From positions 1 through 14,001 of the forward strand of contig JAUVDF010000009.1 of the NCBI GenBank assembly GCA_030595455.1: a stretch of DNA of 14,001 nucleotides, given 5' to 3'. The number at the start of each line of letters is the position of its first letter. Within the stretch, counting starts at the first letter, position 1. The stretch comes from Fidelibacterota bacterium. GTDB lineage: Bacteria; Fidelibacterota; UBA8477; JABMPR01. This document shows, piece by piece, positions 1 through 7,244 of this stretch. The notes below the pieces were generated by a model. The model was not told the origin of the DNA, did not search any database, and saw only the letters and a list, made by a program, of their open reading frames with translations. The position numbers and the translations under genes are program-made.

Positions 1-156
<156 letters not shown>

Positions 157-187
157 TTAAATAATTTCAAATCTTCAGTCCGGCACA

Positions 188-203
188 CCGCTCGGGATGA
201 CGA
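188..203. repeat. Dispersed intergenic repeat, copy 1 (ccgctcgggatgacga)
   Basis: These 16 bases recur exactly at 3667-3682, in another intergenic gap. On the minus strand they read TCGTCATCCCGAGCGG, the core of a short repeat I recall from intergenic DNA of several environmental bacterial lineages. It lies between galE and the acyl-CoA dehydrogenase gene. No function is evident. Confidence 0.6.
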
Positions 204-230
204 GGAAAGTTCCATTCTCCAGTTTTTCAA

Positions 231-269
231 TATCCAGGCTTCTATCATTACTTTTGTATGTCCTGGATA
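231..269 (-). terminator. Inverted repeat after the acyl-CoA dehydrogenase gene, possible weak terminator
   Basis: TATCCAGG at 231-238 and CCTGGATA at 262-269 form a perfect 8-bp inverted repeat around a 23-base loop, 11 bases past the stop codon of the minus-strand gene. No clear U-run follows on the minus strand, only TTGAAAAACT. Termination is therefore uncertain; it may only be an mRNA 3' hairpin. Confidence 0.3.
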
Positions 270-279
270 CACAATTGTT

Positions 280-1455
280 TCAACGGTAAGCCGGAATATC
301 AGTTATGCTCTCACCAACCACCAGGGTGTGCATCTCATGGGTTCCTTCATAGGTCAACACTGATTCAAGATTAGCAGCATGCCGCATGGCTACATATTCA
401 TCAGTAATACCACTGGCACCTAAAATAGTTCTAGCCGTTCTGGCAATCTCAATTGCCATCTTGACATTATTCATCTTGGAAAGGCTGACCTGTTTATGAT
501 TCATGGTTTTGCGATCTTTCAAGCGACCCAGCTGCAAAGTCATAAATTGAGCTTTGGTAATTTCATTAAGCATGTTTGCCAATTTCTCCTGGGTCAATTG
601 AAAGGCTGCAATCGGTTTTCCGAATTGAATTCTGGTTTTCGCATAGTTAACAGCTTCTTCATAACAGTCAATTGCGGCGCCTACCACTCCCCAATTAATA
701 CCATAGCGAGCCTGGGTAAGACAACTAAGTGGAGCCTTCAGGCCATTCGCTTCTGGCAAACGATTTTCTTTTGGAATGACACAATTATTGAGGATAATCT
801 CGCCGGTAATCGAGGCGCGTAGTGATAGCTTCCCTTTGATTTCCGGTGTATCGAATCCCTCTGTTCCTCGTTCTACCAAAAATCCTTGAACTTCACCGGA
901 TTCATCTTTAGCCCAGATAAGAGCAATATCGGCAACTGGAGAATTGGTAATCCACATCTTGGTCCCGTTCAGAATAAAATTATCACCATCCTGTTTCACT
1001 CGGGTCAACATTCCACCTGGGTTTGAGCCAAAATCAGGTTCGGTAAGCCCAAAACAGCCGATTTTCTCTCCAGAAGCTAAAAGAGGGAGCCATTTGTCCT
1101 TTTGTTCGGTAGAGCCATATTTCCAAATTGGCCACATCACTAAGGCACCTTGAACAGAAGCAAAACTCCTTAAGCCTGAATCCCCTCGCTCCAATTCCTG
1201 CATCATGAGACCACTAGCCACATTATTCAAACCAGCCGTCCCATATTCTTCCGGTAAGGTGGCTCCAAAAAATCCCAGTTCACCCATTTCTGATTTCAGT
1301 TCCATGGGGAAAGTGCCAGCTCGGTAATGTTCAGCAATAAGTGGGCGAAACCGATCACGAACCCATTCATGGGTCATGTTCTGAACAGCTACTTCTTCTT
1401 CATTGAGTAAACTCGATAAATCAAAAAAATCCGGGCCAACTAATTTTACAGACAT
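280..1455 (-). CDS. gcdH: Acyl-CoA dehydrogenase, glutaryl-CoA dehydrogenase type
   Basis: A 391-aa flavoprotein of full family length. Glutaryl-CoA dehydrogenase oxidatively decarboxylates glutaryl-CoA to crotonyl-CoA and CO2 in lysine, tryptophan and aromatic degradation, passing electrons to ETF. Visible motifs are the FAD/substrate segment GCFGLTEPDFGSNP (about 134-147), KMWITNSPVAD (about 166-176), the FGKPIAAFQL helix, and YEGTHEMH near 369-376, whose Glu370 is the catalytic base position. RSFASVQ (Arg96, Ser100) matches the GCDH-specific residues that hold the glutaryl gamma-carboxylate, favouring GCDH over a short-chain dehydrogenase. I chose ATG 1455 because GGAG lies 7 bases upstream; a TTG two codons earlier abuts that site and is unlikely. 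No other genes of the pathway are adjacent, so the physiological substrate is inferred. Confidence 0.92.
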   Translation of the reverse strand: MSVKLVGPDFFDLSSLLNEEEVAVQNMTHEWVRDRFRPLIAEHYRAGTFPMELKSEMGELGFFGATLPEEYGTAGLNNVASGLMMQELERGDSGLRSFASVQGALVMWPIWKYGSTEQKDKWLPLLASGEKIGCFGLTEPDFGSNPGGMLTRVKQDGDNFILNGTKMWITNSPVADIALIWAKDESGEVQGFLVERGTEGFDTPEIKGKLSLRASITGEIILNNCVIPKENRLPEANGLKAPLSCLTQARYGINWGVVGAAIDCYEEAVNYAKTRIQFGKPIAAFQLTQEKLANMLNEITKAQFMTLQLGRLKDRKTMNHKQVSLSKMNNVKMAIEIARTARTILGASGITDEYVAMRHAANLESVLTYEGTHEMHTLVVGESITDIPAYR

Positions 1456-1550
1456 TGTCAATCTCCACTTTCAGCACCAAAGGTAAACTCAGGGAAAATG
1501 AGCGAAACAAAAATCACTAGGTCTCAGTTAATTATCATAAATGCATGGTA

Positions 1551-1580
1551 GCCACGGATTAACACAGATTCCCACAGATG
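1551..1580. repeat. Three 10-base degenerate direct repeats (CACAGATT type)
   Basis: The consecutive decamers gccacggatt, aacacagatt and cccacagatg align without gaps. This is the 'cacagattaacacagatt' style of intergenic repeat. The 10-base periodicity is shared with the copies near 1673 and 3591. Confidence 0.5.
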
Positions 1581-1648
1581 ATTAGTTTTTACATTCGCAC
1601 TTTGCATACTTCGCCGTGACGAGTCAAGCTTCGGCAGACATGGTTTCC

Positions 1649-1757
1649 AATTTCCAGTTTCTTTTCTCTCTTGCAGAGACGCAAAGCCCGCAGAGATTTT
1701 TTATTTATTGTTAAAAGTCGAAGGTCTGAGAGACTATTGTCTCAAATTTCCAGTTTC
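1649..1757. repeat. 13-bp direct repeat pair (aatttccagtttc)
   Basis: Exact copies lie at 1649-1661 and 1745-1757, 96 bp apart, flanking the gcagaga ladder. Both sit upstream of the fetA start codon in non-coding DNA. Confidence 0.5.
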
Positions 1758-1806
1758 CAGGGTATATATCATTTCTTTCAATCTTTTTGAACCCTATTAT
1801 AGCGGC

Positions 1807-2544
1807 ATGCAAGCGGATCAAATTTTTCAGTTCAAAAATGTTTCCCTGAACGTTGGAGAACTCAGTATCCTGAATGAGTTGAATTTCAGCGTAAATAAGG
1901 GTGAATTCCTGGCCGTTTTAGGAGCATCTGGTGCTGGCAAGAGCTCTCTATTGAGAATGTTCAATGCACTCAGTAGTCCAAGTTCAGGTCAGATTCATTT
2001 TCGCAATAAGCCCATTGACATAGATATTCAATGTCTTCGAAAAAATGTGGGTATTTTATTTCAGAATCCTGCTGTATTTAGCGGCAGCATTAAAGAAAAC
2101 CTGATGATCGCCGGGCGCTGGAATCACAATATTGCTCAAATTTTGGATCATGAGTTAATTTCGGCTTTAGAGCAGGTTGGGTTAAAGGATATTAAACTCA
2201 AGCAAAATGCTAAAGATCTTTCTGGTGGGGAGCAACAACGATTGGCGCTTGCATGTGCTTTACTCAATAAGCCCCAGGTTCTGTTGTTAGATGAACCCAC
2301 ATCTAATCTTGACCCAAAGCTTTCAAGATCGATCATGAACTTGGTCAACAAGCTGCGCAAAAACCTAGATTTGACCATCATCGCTGTATCACATGATCAT
2401 GTCCTCATGCGTAAATATGCCAATCGGGTGATCCTTCTGTCACAAGGACAACTTGTTGGTGACGGAACATTTAAAGCACTGGATGCAAAACAAGCTTTCA
2501 AAAAAGCAGGCCTGCTAGAGCATGAGGATCATGATGCGACCTGA
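1807..2544 (+). CDS. fetA: ABC transporter ATP-binding protein, FetA (YbbL) type
   Basis: A 245-aa ABC ATPase with all core motifs: Walker A GASGAGKS (39-46), Q-loop ILFQNP (about 83-88), signature LSGGEQQR (138-145), Walker B VLLLDEPTSNLDP (about 158-170) and H-loop His in AVSHDH (about 196). It belongs with the permease gene that overlaps its 3' end. In E. coli FetA-FetB the pair exports iron and protects against oxidative stress; iron as substrate here is inferred from the partner. The ATG at 1807 is preferred. The frame extends to a TTG at 1708, but the extra 33 residues are translated intergenic repeat and the homology-like sequence starts at about residue 6 of the shorter form. No good ribosome binding site precedes the ATG. 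Confidence 0.86.
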   Translation: MQADQIFQFKNVSLNVGELSILNELNFSVNKGEFLAVLGASGAGKSSLLRMFNALSSPSSGQIHFRNKPIDIDIQCLRKNVGILFQNPAVFSGSIKENLMIAGRWNHNIAQILDHELISALEQVGLKDIKLKQNAKDLSGGEQQRLALACALLNKPQVLLLDEPTSNLDPKLSRSIMNLVNKLRKNLDLTIIAVSHDHVLMRKYANRVILLSQGQLVGDGTFKALDAKQAFKKAGLLEHEDHDAT

Positions 2545-3334
2545 GTTTTATATTTTGTCCTGGAACGATTTACTTGTTTCCCTGGTGTTCATCGCCTTTT
2601 CTGTATTCCTGATCAAAAAATGGAAACTAGGTCTGGAGCAAACCCTGCTAATTGGAACACTTCGGACTTTTGTGCAGCTAACTGCGATGGGCTATGTCCT
2701 TACCTGGTTTTTTGATCAACAGCACTGGGCATTTATGTTATCCCTACTATTTATTATGATTGTGATTGCCAGTTATGAAGGGACAAGACGACAAAAAAAA
2801 GATATCCCCCACTTCTTTTCGGCCATGTTTGTTTCCCTACTGGGTGCAGCAATTCTTATTCTGGGGACCATCCTGCTGTTTATTCTGGATGTAAAACCCT
2901 GGTATTCGCCCTATGCAGCCATCCCAATTGGTGGAATGATTATTGGGAATGGGCTGAACTCGACCTCACTTACAGCCAATCGTTTTCTTGGTGAATTAAA
3001 ACATAGAGAAAAAGAAATAGAGACTTTGCTGGCCTTAGGCGCCTCTCCCAAGCAGGCAGTTTATGATGCCATGAAGGAATCTATCCATGCTGCCCTTATT
3101 CCGAATATCAATGCCATGATGACAGTAGGTTTAGTACAGCTCCCGGGAGTGATGACTGGCCAAATTCTGGCTGGAATCGATCCCATCATAGCCGTCAGGT
3201 ATCAAATCATGATTATGTATATGTGGTTCACAACAGCAACTATGGCTAACATGATTATGCTAGCCATAGTGTACCGTCAATTTTTTACAGATAAACTGCA
3301 GCTCAAGCGTGAACTGCTAAGGGATAAAGCTTAG
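2534..3334 (+). CDS. fetB: Iron export ABC transporter permease, FetB (UPF0014) type
   Basis: A 266-aa inner-membrane protein with about seven hydrophobic segments. Family hallmarks are LRTFVQLTAMGYVL near the N-terminus, PIGGMIIGNGLNSTSLTANRF mid-protein, ETLLALGASPKQA, and VGLVQLPGVMTGQILAGIDP followed by AVRYQIMIMYM. This is the permease half of FetAB, which exports iron in E. coli. Its start lies inside fetA, so the two should be translationally coupled. In-frame ATGs lie at 2522, 2531 and 2534. I favour 2534 because GAGG at 2524-2527 is 6 bases upstream; using 2522 adds four residues. Its TAG stop overlaps the stop codon of the convergent PC4-like gene. Confidence 0.9.
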   Translation: MRPEFYILSWNDLLVSLVFIAFSVFLIKKWKLGLEQTLLIGTLRTFVQLTAMGYVLTWFFDQQHWAFMLSLLFIMIVIASYEGTRRQKKDIPHFFSAMFVSLLGAAILILGTILLFILDVKPWYSPYAAIPIGGMIIGNGLNSTSLTANRFLGELKHREKEIETLLALGASPKQAVYDAMKESIHAALIPNINAMMTVGLVQLPGVMTGQILAGIDPIIAVRYQIMIMYMWFTTATMANMIMLAIVYRQFFTDKLQLKRELLRDKA

Positions 3335-3561
3335 ATTAAATCTTGTTCGCCTAAATATTTGTTGGTTTCATCCACAAGATTCTTGAATCCTTCCCAGACA
3401 GCAGGTGCAACAGTTACACCCTTCTGAGTTGGACGCCATTCATCTTCATCTGCCAGGTAGTGAATACGAAAATCAACATAGGTCCGGCCTTTAAATTCTT
3501 TTACCTGAACAATGACTTTCTCAGTCTCACTTCTTTCAATCTCACCAATAATTTTTTCCAT
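3331..3561 (-). CDS. PC4/p15-like single-stranded DNA-binding protein
   Basis: A 76-aa protein that looks like the transcriptional coactivator p15 (PC4) domain. A beta-rich stretch VIVQVKEFKGRTYVDFRIHY leads to EDEWRPTQKGVTVAPAVWEGFKNLVDE, the 'W-x-P-T-x-K-G-h' turn and closing helix of that fold. Bacterial members are small dimeric proteins that bind single-stranded DNA or RNA; a regulatory or nucleoid role is inferred. The length covers just the domain. AAGG lies 9 bases before the ATG. The TAA stop shares two bases with the fetB TAG, leaving no room for an intergenic terminator. The assignment rests on pattern recognition and a structure prediction or profile search would settle it. Confidence 0.75.
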   Translation of the reverse strand: MEKIIGEIERSETEKVIVQVKEFKGRTYVDFRIHYLADEDEWRPTQKGVTVAPAVWEGFKNLVDETNKYLGEQDLI

Positions 3562-3590
3562 TACATGTATCCTTACTTATTTATTTATTA

Positions 3591-3620
3591 ACCACAGAGG
3601 GCACAAAGAGCACAGAGAAT
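3591..3620. repeat. Degenerate 10-base repeats (accacagagg type)
   Basis: Three consecutive decamers, accacagagg, gcacaaagag and cacagagaat, form a typical 'accacagagggcacagag' intergenic repeat. It sits just upstream of the PC4-like gene in its transcription direction and before the second dispersed repeat copy. Confidence 0.5.
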
Positions 3621-3666
3621 TATTTTGTTTTTTTCACTGTGCCACAAAATCCCTTATCCCTCGACT

Positions 3667-3682
3667 CCGCTCGGGATGACGA
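3667..3682. repeat. Dispersed intergenic repeat, copy 2 (ccgctcgggatgacga)
   Basis: This is an exact 16-base match to 188-203. Here it is preceded by ctcgact, giving the longer familiar form with 'tcgactccgctcgggatgac'. It lies 14 bases past the stop of the Spx/ArsC-like gene. Confidence 0.6.
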
Positions 3683-3695
3683 AACCCAAACTCAA

Positions 3696-4040
3696 TCAAA
3701 CCCACTTTTCGTCAAACTCTTCAGCTTTAAAGCCAAAAGAACCTGTTGCTCCTTTCACAATAAAGGGTCGCTTTATCAGATTAGAGTCTTGCAACATTAG
3801 TTCAATAGCTCTGGCTTTATCTGGAAGGTTCTGACCCAGTTTTAGCTCACGATAAATAGTACTACGAGAATTTAAATGAGGTTTAACATTGTCTGCATCG
3901 ATAAACTTTTCCAGAAGTGCTCTGTCTGGTGGGTTGCTAATAATATCCACAAGCTCAAACTCTACCTTGTTATCATTTAGATAGGCTTGGGCTTTTTTAC
4001 ATGTCCCGCAAGTTTTCTTATCAAAGAATGTCAGCTTCAT
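3696..4040 (-). CDS. Spx/ArsC family thioredoxin-fold protein
   Basis: A 114-aa protein of the ArsC/Spx/YffB family. The N-terminus MKLTFFDKKTCGTCKKA carries a CxxC pair (Cys11, Cys14) after the first beta strand. The C-terminal half has LIKRPFIVKG, the conserved 'R-P' strand that closes the active site in ArsC-like proteins, and GFKAEEFDEKW. Family members are glutaredoxin-dependent arsenate reductases, Spx transcriptional regulators that sense disulfide stress, or proteins of unknown role. The CxxC resembles Spx, but in this Gram-negative setting neither activity can be assigned. A ribosome binding site (AAGGA) lies about 8 bases before the ATG. It could be co-transcribed with the upstream nth-acyP pair, 70 bp away. 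Confidence 0.83.
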   Translation of the reverse strand: MKLTFFDKKTCGTCKKAQAYLNDNKVEFELVDIISNPPDRALLEKFIDADNVKPHLNSRSTIYRELKLGQNLPDKARAIELMLQDSNLIKRPFIVKGATGSFGFKAEEFDEKWV

Positions 4041-4110
4041 ATTTTTATTCCTTCTAACTGTCTACCTGACTTAATTTACCTTACTAAATAATTTCTGTCA
4101 GCTAAGAATC

Positions 4111-4386
4111 CTAATACCTAATTCCAAAACTCTCGAATTCACCACTGTATTGCTGAGATTGTTCTTCCCAAGCTTTAACATTGGACCAGCGGTTCCCAAT
4201 TTTTACGGTTTTAATGAATTCTACTAATAGCCCCTGATCACCTTCAGCAATTCCACTGACTGAACCATCGGCGTTGTTCTTGACCCAGCCAGTTAAACCA
4301 AGTTGCTGCCCGGTTCTTTGAACAAAAGCCCTGAAGCCAACACCCTGGACTCTCCCCGTAACATGAAATGTGATCCCAGTATCCAC
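4111..4386 (-). CDS. acyP: Acylphosphatase
   Basis: A 91-aa acylphosphatase, the usual size for this small cytoplasmic enzyme that hydrolyses carboxyl-phosphate bonds. The signature GRVQGVGFR (11-19) gives the catalytic Arg19, and GWVKNNADGSV gives Asn37. Their 18-residue spacing equals that of the characterised Arg23/Asn41 pair. I place the start at GTG 4386, two bases after the TAA of nth, because it gives a normal N-terminus. A TTG at 4434 would add 16 basic residues overlapping nth. No Shine-Dalgarno sits at normal spacing, so re-initiation after nth is likely. No functional link with DNA repair is apparent. Confidence 0.86.
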   Translation of the reverse strand: MDTGITFHVTGRVQGVGFRAFVQRTGQQLGLTGWVKNNADGSVSGIAEGDQGLLVEFIKTVKIGNRWSNVKAWEEQSQQYSGEFESFGIRY

Positions 4387-4388
4387 GC

Positions 4389-5060
4389 TTATTTCTTTTT
4401 CTTTACGGCCTCTTCTGGTAATACGGAAGGGCAATATTCGGCCAGGATACAGTTATGACATTGAGGACGGCGAGCAATACATACGGCTCTTCCGTGGTCA
4501 ATGATCAGATGGGTAAACATGACCCAGTGTTCTTTTTCAATAATCTTTTGTAGTTCGAATTCGATTTTGACAGCATCTTTTTGATTGGTCATGCGCAGTA
4601 GGTTGCCAATTCGAATCACATGGGTATCGACCACAACCCCGGGGATGTGGAATCCCGTCCCTAAAACAACATTGGCTGTTTTACGTCCAACCCCTGGGAG
4701 TTTTACCAGAGCGTCTTGATCAGGAGGAACTTCCCCGCCGTGTTGTTCCATTAACATAATGGCACAAGCACTCATATTCTTTGATTTACTATTGAAAAAT
4801 CCGGTTGATCTAACCAGTTCAGCCAAGTGCTCAACTGGGGCTGCGGCCATCGCCAATGCTGTCGGGTAAAACTTAAACAATTCAGGGGTCACTTTGTTTA
4901 CACGCTCGTCTGTACACTGGGCAGAGAGCATGGTTGAAATAAGAAGTTGAAAAGGTGAACGATGTTCCAAACTACATTTTGAGTTCGGATATGTTTCGTA
5001 TAGACGGCCAATAATCCGCCGCATACGTTCCTGTTTATTCTTTAGTGATTCTCTCAACAT
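4389..5060 (-). CDS. nth: Endonuclease III (DNA glycosylase/AP lyase)
   Basis: A 223-aa base-excision-repair enzyme that removes oxidised pyrimidines and nicks abasic sites. It has the helix-hairpin-helix LPGVGRKTAN (121-130) with catalytic Lys127, the catalytic Asp145 in VDTHV, and a C-terminal [4Fe-4S] loop with Cys194, Cys201, Cys204 and Cys210 in canonical C-x6-C-x2-C-x5-C spacing. The early motif LLISTMLSAQCTDERVNKV is also typical. ATG 5060 has a strong GGAGGT only 2 bases upstream; Met13 (5024) has GGA at more normal spacing and matches E. coli Nth length better, so the start is uncertain by 12 residues. It is followed almost immediately by acyP and diverges from epmA. Confidence 0.95.
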   Translation of the reverse strand: MLRESLKNKQERMRRIIGRLYETYPNSKCSLEHRSPFQLLISTMLSAQCTDERVNKVTPELFKFYPTALAMAAAPVEHLAELVRSTGFFNSKSKNMSACAIMLMEQHGGEVPPDQDALVKLPGVGRKTANVVLGTGFHIPGVVVDTHVIRIGNLLRMTNQKDAVKIEFELQKIIEKEHWVMFTHLIIDHGRAVCIARRPQCHNCILAEYCPSVLPEEAVKKKK

Positions 5061-5082
5061 TACCTCCGCATCCTAACATAAT
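5054..5082 (+). promoter_or_regulatory. Possible sigma-70 promoter for epmA
   Basis: TCAACA (5054-5059) and CATAAT (5077-5082) are separated by 17 bases and match the -35 and -10 consensus at 4/6 and 5/6 positions. Transcription would start near 5089, about 42 bases before the epmA ATG. The -35 would overlap the nth start codon, so the two divergent genes would share control DNA. Confidence 0.3.
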
Positions 5083-5130
5083 CAGTGATGACGATTTTGA
5101 AACCAGCATCATCGTCACCATATTGCTCCC

Positions 5131-6123
5131 ATGAACAAACTGCGACTTGAGCAAAAGCGAACCCTCATAAATCTCATCAGATCTTTTTTTGTTGAGCAGG
5201 GCTTCTTTGAGCTTGAAACGCCTCTGTTGGTACCCTCGCCTGGAATGGAAGTTCATCTCCACGGATTTAAAACTAACTATACCGATCCCCACGGAGAGGA
5301 GCGCATCTATTACTTGCCCACTTCTCCGGAATTTGCAATTAAAAAAGCTCTCGGTCATGGGTTTGAGAAGGTCTTTGAGATCGCCAGAGTGTTTCGTAAT
5401 CATGGTGAATTGGGTCCCCAGCATCATCCAGAATTCAATATGCTGGAATGGTATCGTCCAGGAGACTACCAGGACATCATGGATGACGTCGGAGCCCTCC
5501 TTAAGTACATAAGCCTCAATTTTGCAGTGATTCATTCACCTCGAGGGTTTTCATGGACTTCAGGTGTAAAAATGACTTCGATTCAAGACTGCTTTCTGAA
5601 TTACGCAGGGATTGACTTAGAAGAGAGTTTACATGATGATACTGTGTGGCGCAAACAGGCTGAGACAAGCATTGGAGAGCACATTCCAGAGGATGATAGC
5701 TTCGAAGACATCTTTTTCCGAATCTGGCTGAAGCTGATTGAACCAAACCTGGGACTAGATCAACCACAGATCGTATATGATTATCCAGCATCCATGGCAG
5801 CCCTATCCAAGCTCAAGCAGCCAAAGCAAGAGTGGGCTGAACGCTTTGAGCTGTATATACAGGGTGTGGAGATTGGAAATGCTTTTAGTGAACTTATTGA
5901 TTCAAAAGAACAAATCAAGCGATTCAAGACAGCTAATCTAGAGCGTGAGGCGCTTGGCTATCCCCCCCATCCTGTAGATCAGGATCTGATCAATGCGGTT
6001 GGTAAGATGCAGCCGACTGGAGGAATTGCGATTGGGGTCGAGCGTTTATTAATGGTATTGACAGGTGAGACAGATATTAGTCAATTTTTCCTTCAACCAT
6101 TCGCTGCTACAAAGCGAATATAA
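5131..6123 (+). CDS. epmA: EF-P lysyl ligase / LysRS-like catalytic core (EpmA, GenX, PoxA)
   Basis: A 330-aa class II aminoacyl-tRNA synthetase-like protein containing only the catalytic core. There is no N-terminal OB-fold anticodon-binding domain, so it is EpmA/GenX rather than LysRS (about 500 aa). Motif 1 includes ELETPLLVPSPGMEV, motif 2 is EIARVFRNHGE followed by HHPEFNMLEWY (about 83-108), and motif 3 is GGIAIGVERLLMVL near the C-terminus. In E. coli EpmA attaches (R)-beta-lysine to EF-P so ribosomes pass polyproline. EpmB and EF-P are not in this window. ATG 5131 is the only standard start after an in-frame TGA at 5098-5100, and no Shine-Dalgarno is visible. Its last 31 bases overlap the convergent lipoprotein gene. 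Confidence 0.88.
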   Translation: MNKLRLEQKRTLINLIRSFFVEQGFFELETPLLVPSPGMEVHLHGFKTNYTDPHGEERIYYLPTSPEFAIKKALGHGFEKVFEIARVFRNHGELGPQHHPEFNMLEWYRPGDYQDIMDDVGALLKYISLNFAVIHSPRGFSWTSGVKMTSIQDCFLNYAGIDLEESLHDDTVWRKQAETSIGEHIPEDDSFEDIFFRIWLKLIEPNLGLDQPQIVYDYPASMAALSKLKQPKQEWAERFELYIQGVEIGNAFSELIDSKEQIKRFKTANLEREALGYPPHPVDQDLINAVGKMQPTGGIAIGVERLLMVLTGETDISQFFLQPFAATKRI

Positions 6124-7235
6124 AATTCAATCGGTGACTTTGATCCAAAAGCACCCAAAACCACATTTCCATCCTGATCACGCCAGTTGGACAATCCCCG
6201 ATCCCTTAGTGGTAAACTAGAAAACACATAGTTGCCATATTCATAACTATAGGACTCTAAGGCCATTTTATAGAGTCCCAAAGGAATCCCCACAAAATTG
6301 GCGGGATATACGGGTAAACCAGTATCGTCAAGATTAATGGCAACAGCCAGACTTGAGTAAAACCCCTGTAAGGAATCTGCTGAGATGACCTCATCTAGGA
6401 TCCAACCGCAAAAGTTGGTTTCAATGGGGGTATTCCAGGTCAGTGAGGCATAATTATTTATTGATACAATGATCGTATCAACATTTTGGGTGGTTTCTGG
6501 CCACAATATGTTTAAAGGAGGCGCAACGGGTGTTGTTGATGCTGAAATGATCCTGCCATCTGTCGTGGTCAGTTCAATCGTATATTCTTTACCAATCTCC
6601 AGTTCCATCCCAGCAGACGGCGGTGTGGGGATATATCCACCATAATAGTATCTGATAAAAGTAGCTTCGGCAATTTCCGAAGGTGGTCCCTGGTCGCCAA
6701 AACCCTCGTCAAAATATCCAGCCTTTCCAGACCATTCAAACTCAGCAACGAACACTTGACTGTCAGTTTCTCTTAATACAACTGAGACCAGGGTTGAATC
6801 ATGAATCTGTGGTAGTATCTCAATAAAGTCATCTATATGGGGTTCGCCTGGATCAGGAATGCCGTTCCCTCTTCCCTCATATCCACCATTTGGACCATGC
6901 TCCTTGATACCGATATCATCATTAAGTGGTTCATCCTCGTCCCACTGCCCATTTCCATTTAAATCGGTGTAGGATTCCCAGTCCCCATTATCATCAATCC
7001 CATTGAATAGCGAGGTGTCAGTAATCAAAATTGTGTTGTCTACCCGGATCACAGATTTAGAAAAATCAGTTGAATTAAGCATCCCCTCTATCCTCAATTC
7101 CTGCTCATAATTCTCAAAGTCATCTGCAAAATCAGCAAAGCTCAATTCTTCTGTACAGGATTGAACAAGGAAGAGTGAAAAAGTGATAAGGAATAATTTT
7201 CCTGACCACTGCTTTATATTTTTTATTATACTCAT
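6093..7235 (-). CDS. DUF4249-like outer-membrane-associated lipoprotein
   Basis: A 380-aa predicted lipoprotein: basic N-terminus, hydrophobic stretch LFLITFSLFLVQS, then lipobox Cys27. After LRIEGMLN (about 48-55), which resembles the 'VVEGxh' start of DUF4249 proteins, comes an acidic Asp/Gly/Asn-rich segment (about 74-136) with DLNGNGQWDEDE, an EF-hand or dockerin-type loop, and GNGIPDPGEP. The rest is beta-rich. In Bacteroidetes such lipoproteins follow TonB-dependent receptors and are thought to help capture ligands at the cell surface; the same pairing occurs here, with this gene starting just after the receptor stop. ATG 7235 is chosen because AGGTG lies 6 bases upstream; GTG 7244 and ATG 7241 are alternatives. 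The 3' end overlaps epmA. The ligand is unknown. Confidence 0.72.
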   Translation of the reverse strand: MSIIKNIKQWSGKLFLITFSLFLVQSCTEELSFADFADDFENYEQELRIEGMLNSTDFSKSVIRVDNTILITDTSLFNGIDDNGDWESYTDLNGNGQWDEDEPLNDDIGIKEHGPNGGYEGRGNGIPDPGEPHIDDFIEILPQIHDSTLVSVVLRETDSQVFVAEFEWSGKAGYFDEGFGDQGPPSEIAEATFIRYYYGGYIPTPPSAGMELEIGKEYTIELTTTDGRIISASTTPVAPPLNILWPETTQNVDTIIVSINNYASLTWNTPIETNFCGWILDEVISADSLQGFYSSLAVAINLDDTGLPVYPANFVGIPLGLYKMALESYSYEYGNYVFSSLPLRDRGLSNWRDQDGNVVLGAFGSKSPIEFYIRFVAANG

Positions 7236-7244
7236 CTTCATCAC

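Larger units (their letters stand above)
1456..1806. other. Repeat-rich intergenic region between divergent gcdH and fetA
   Basis: This 351-bp gap must hold the promoters of both divergent genes but is mostly short degenerate repeats. 1551-1580 is three imperfect 10-base units (gccacggatt, aacacagatt, cccacagatg). 1673-1697 is a similar gcagaga/gcaaag ladder. The 13-mer aatttccagtttc occurs at 1649-1661 and 1745-1757. TATTAT at 1795-1800 could be a -10 element for fetA, but it lies only 6 bases before the chosen ATG, and I see no convincing -35. The frame stays open upstream of fetA to a TTG at 1708, but that extension is translated repeat DNA. Confidence 0.55.

Noticed and set aside
1708..1806. 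N-terminal extension of the FetA-type ATPase from a TTG
   Set aside because: The added residues are translated intergenic repeat, and the ABC domain begins right after ATG 1807.
5035..5535. 166-codon minus-strand open frame antisense to epmA
   Set aside because: It is fully opposite conserved epmA motif codons and overlaps the nth start; there is no plausible protein composition or ribosome binding site.
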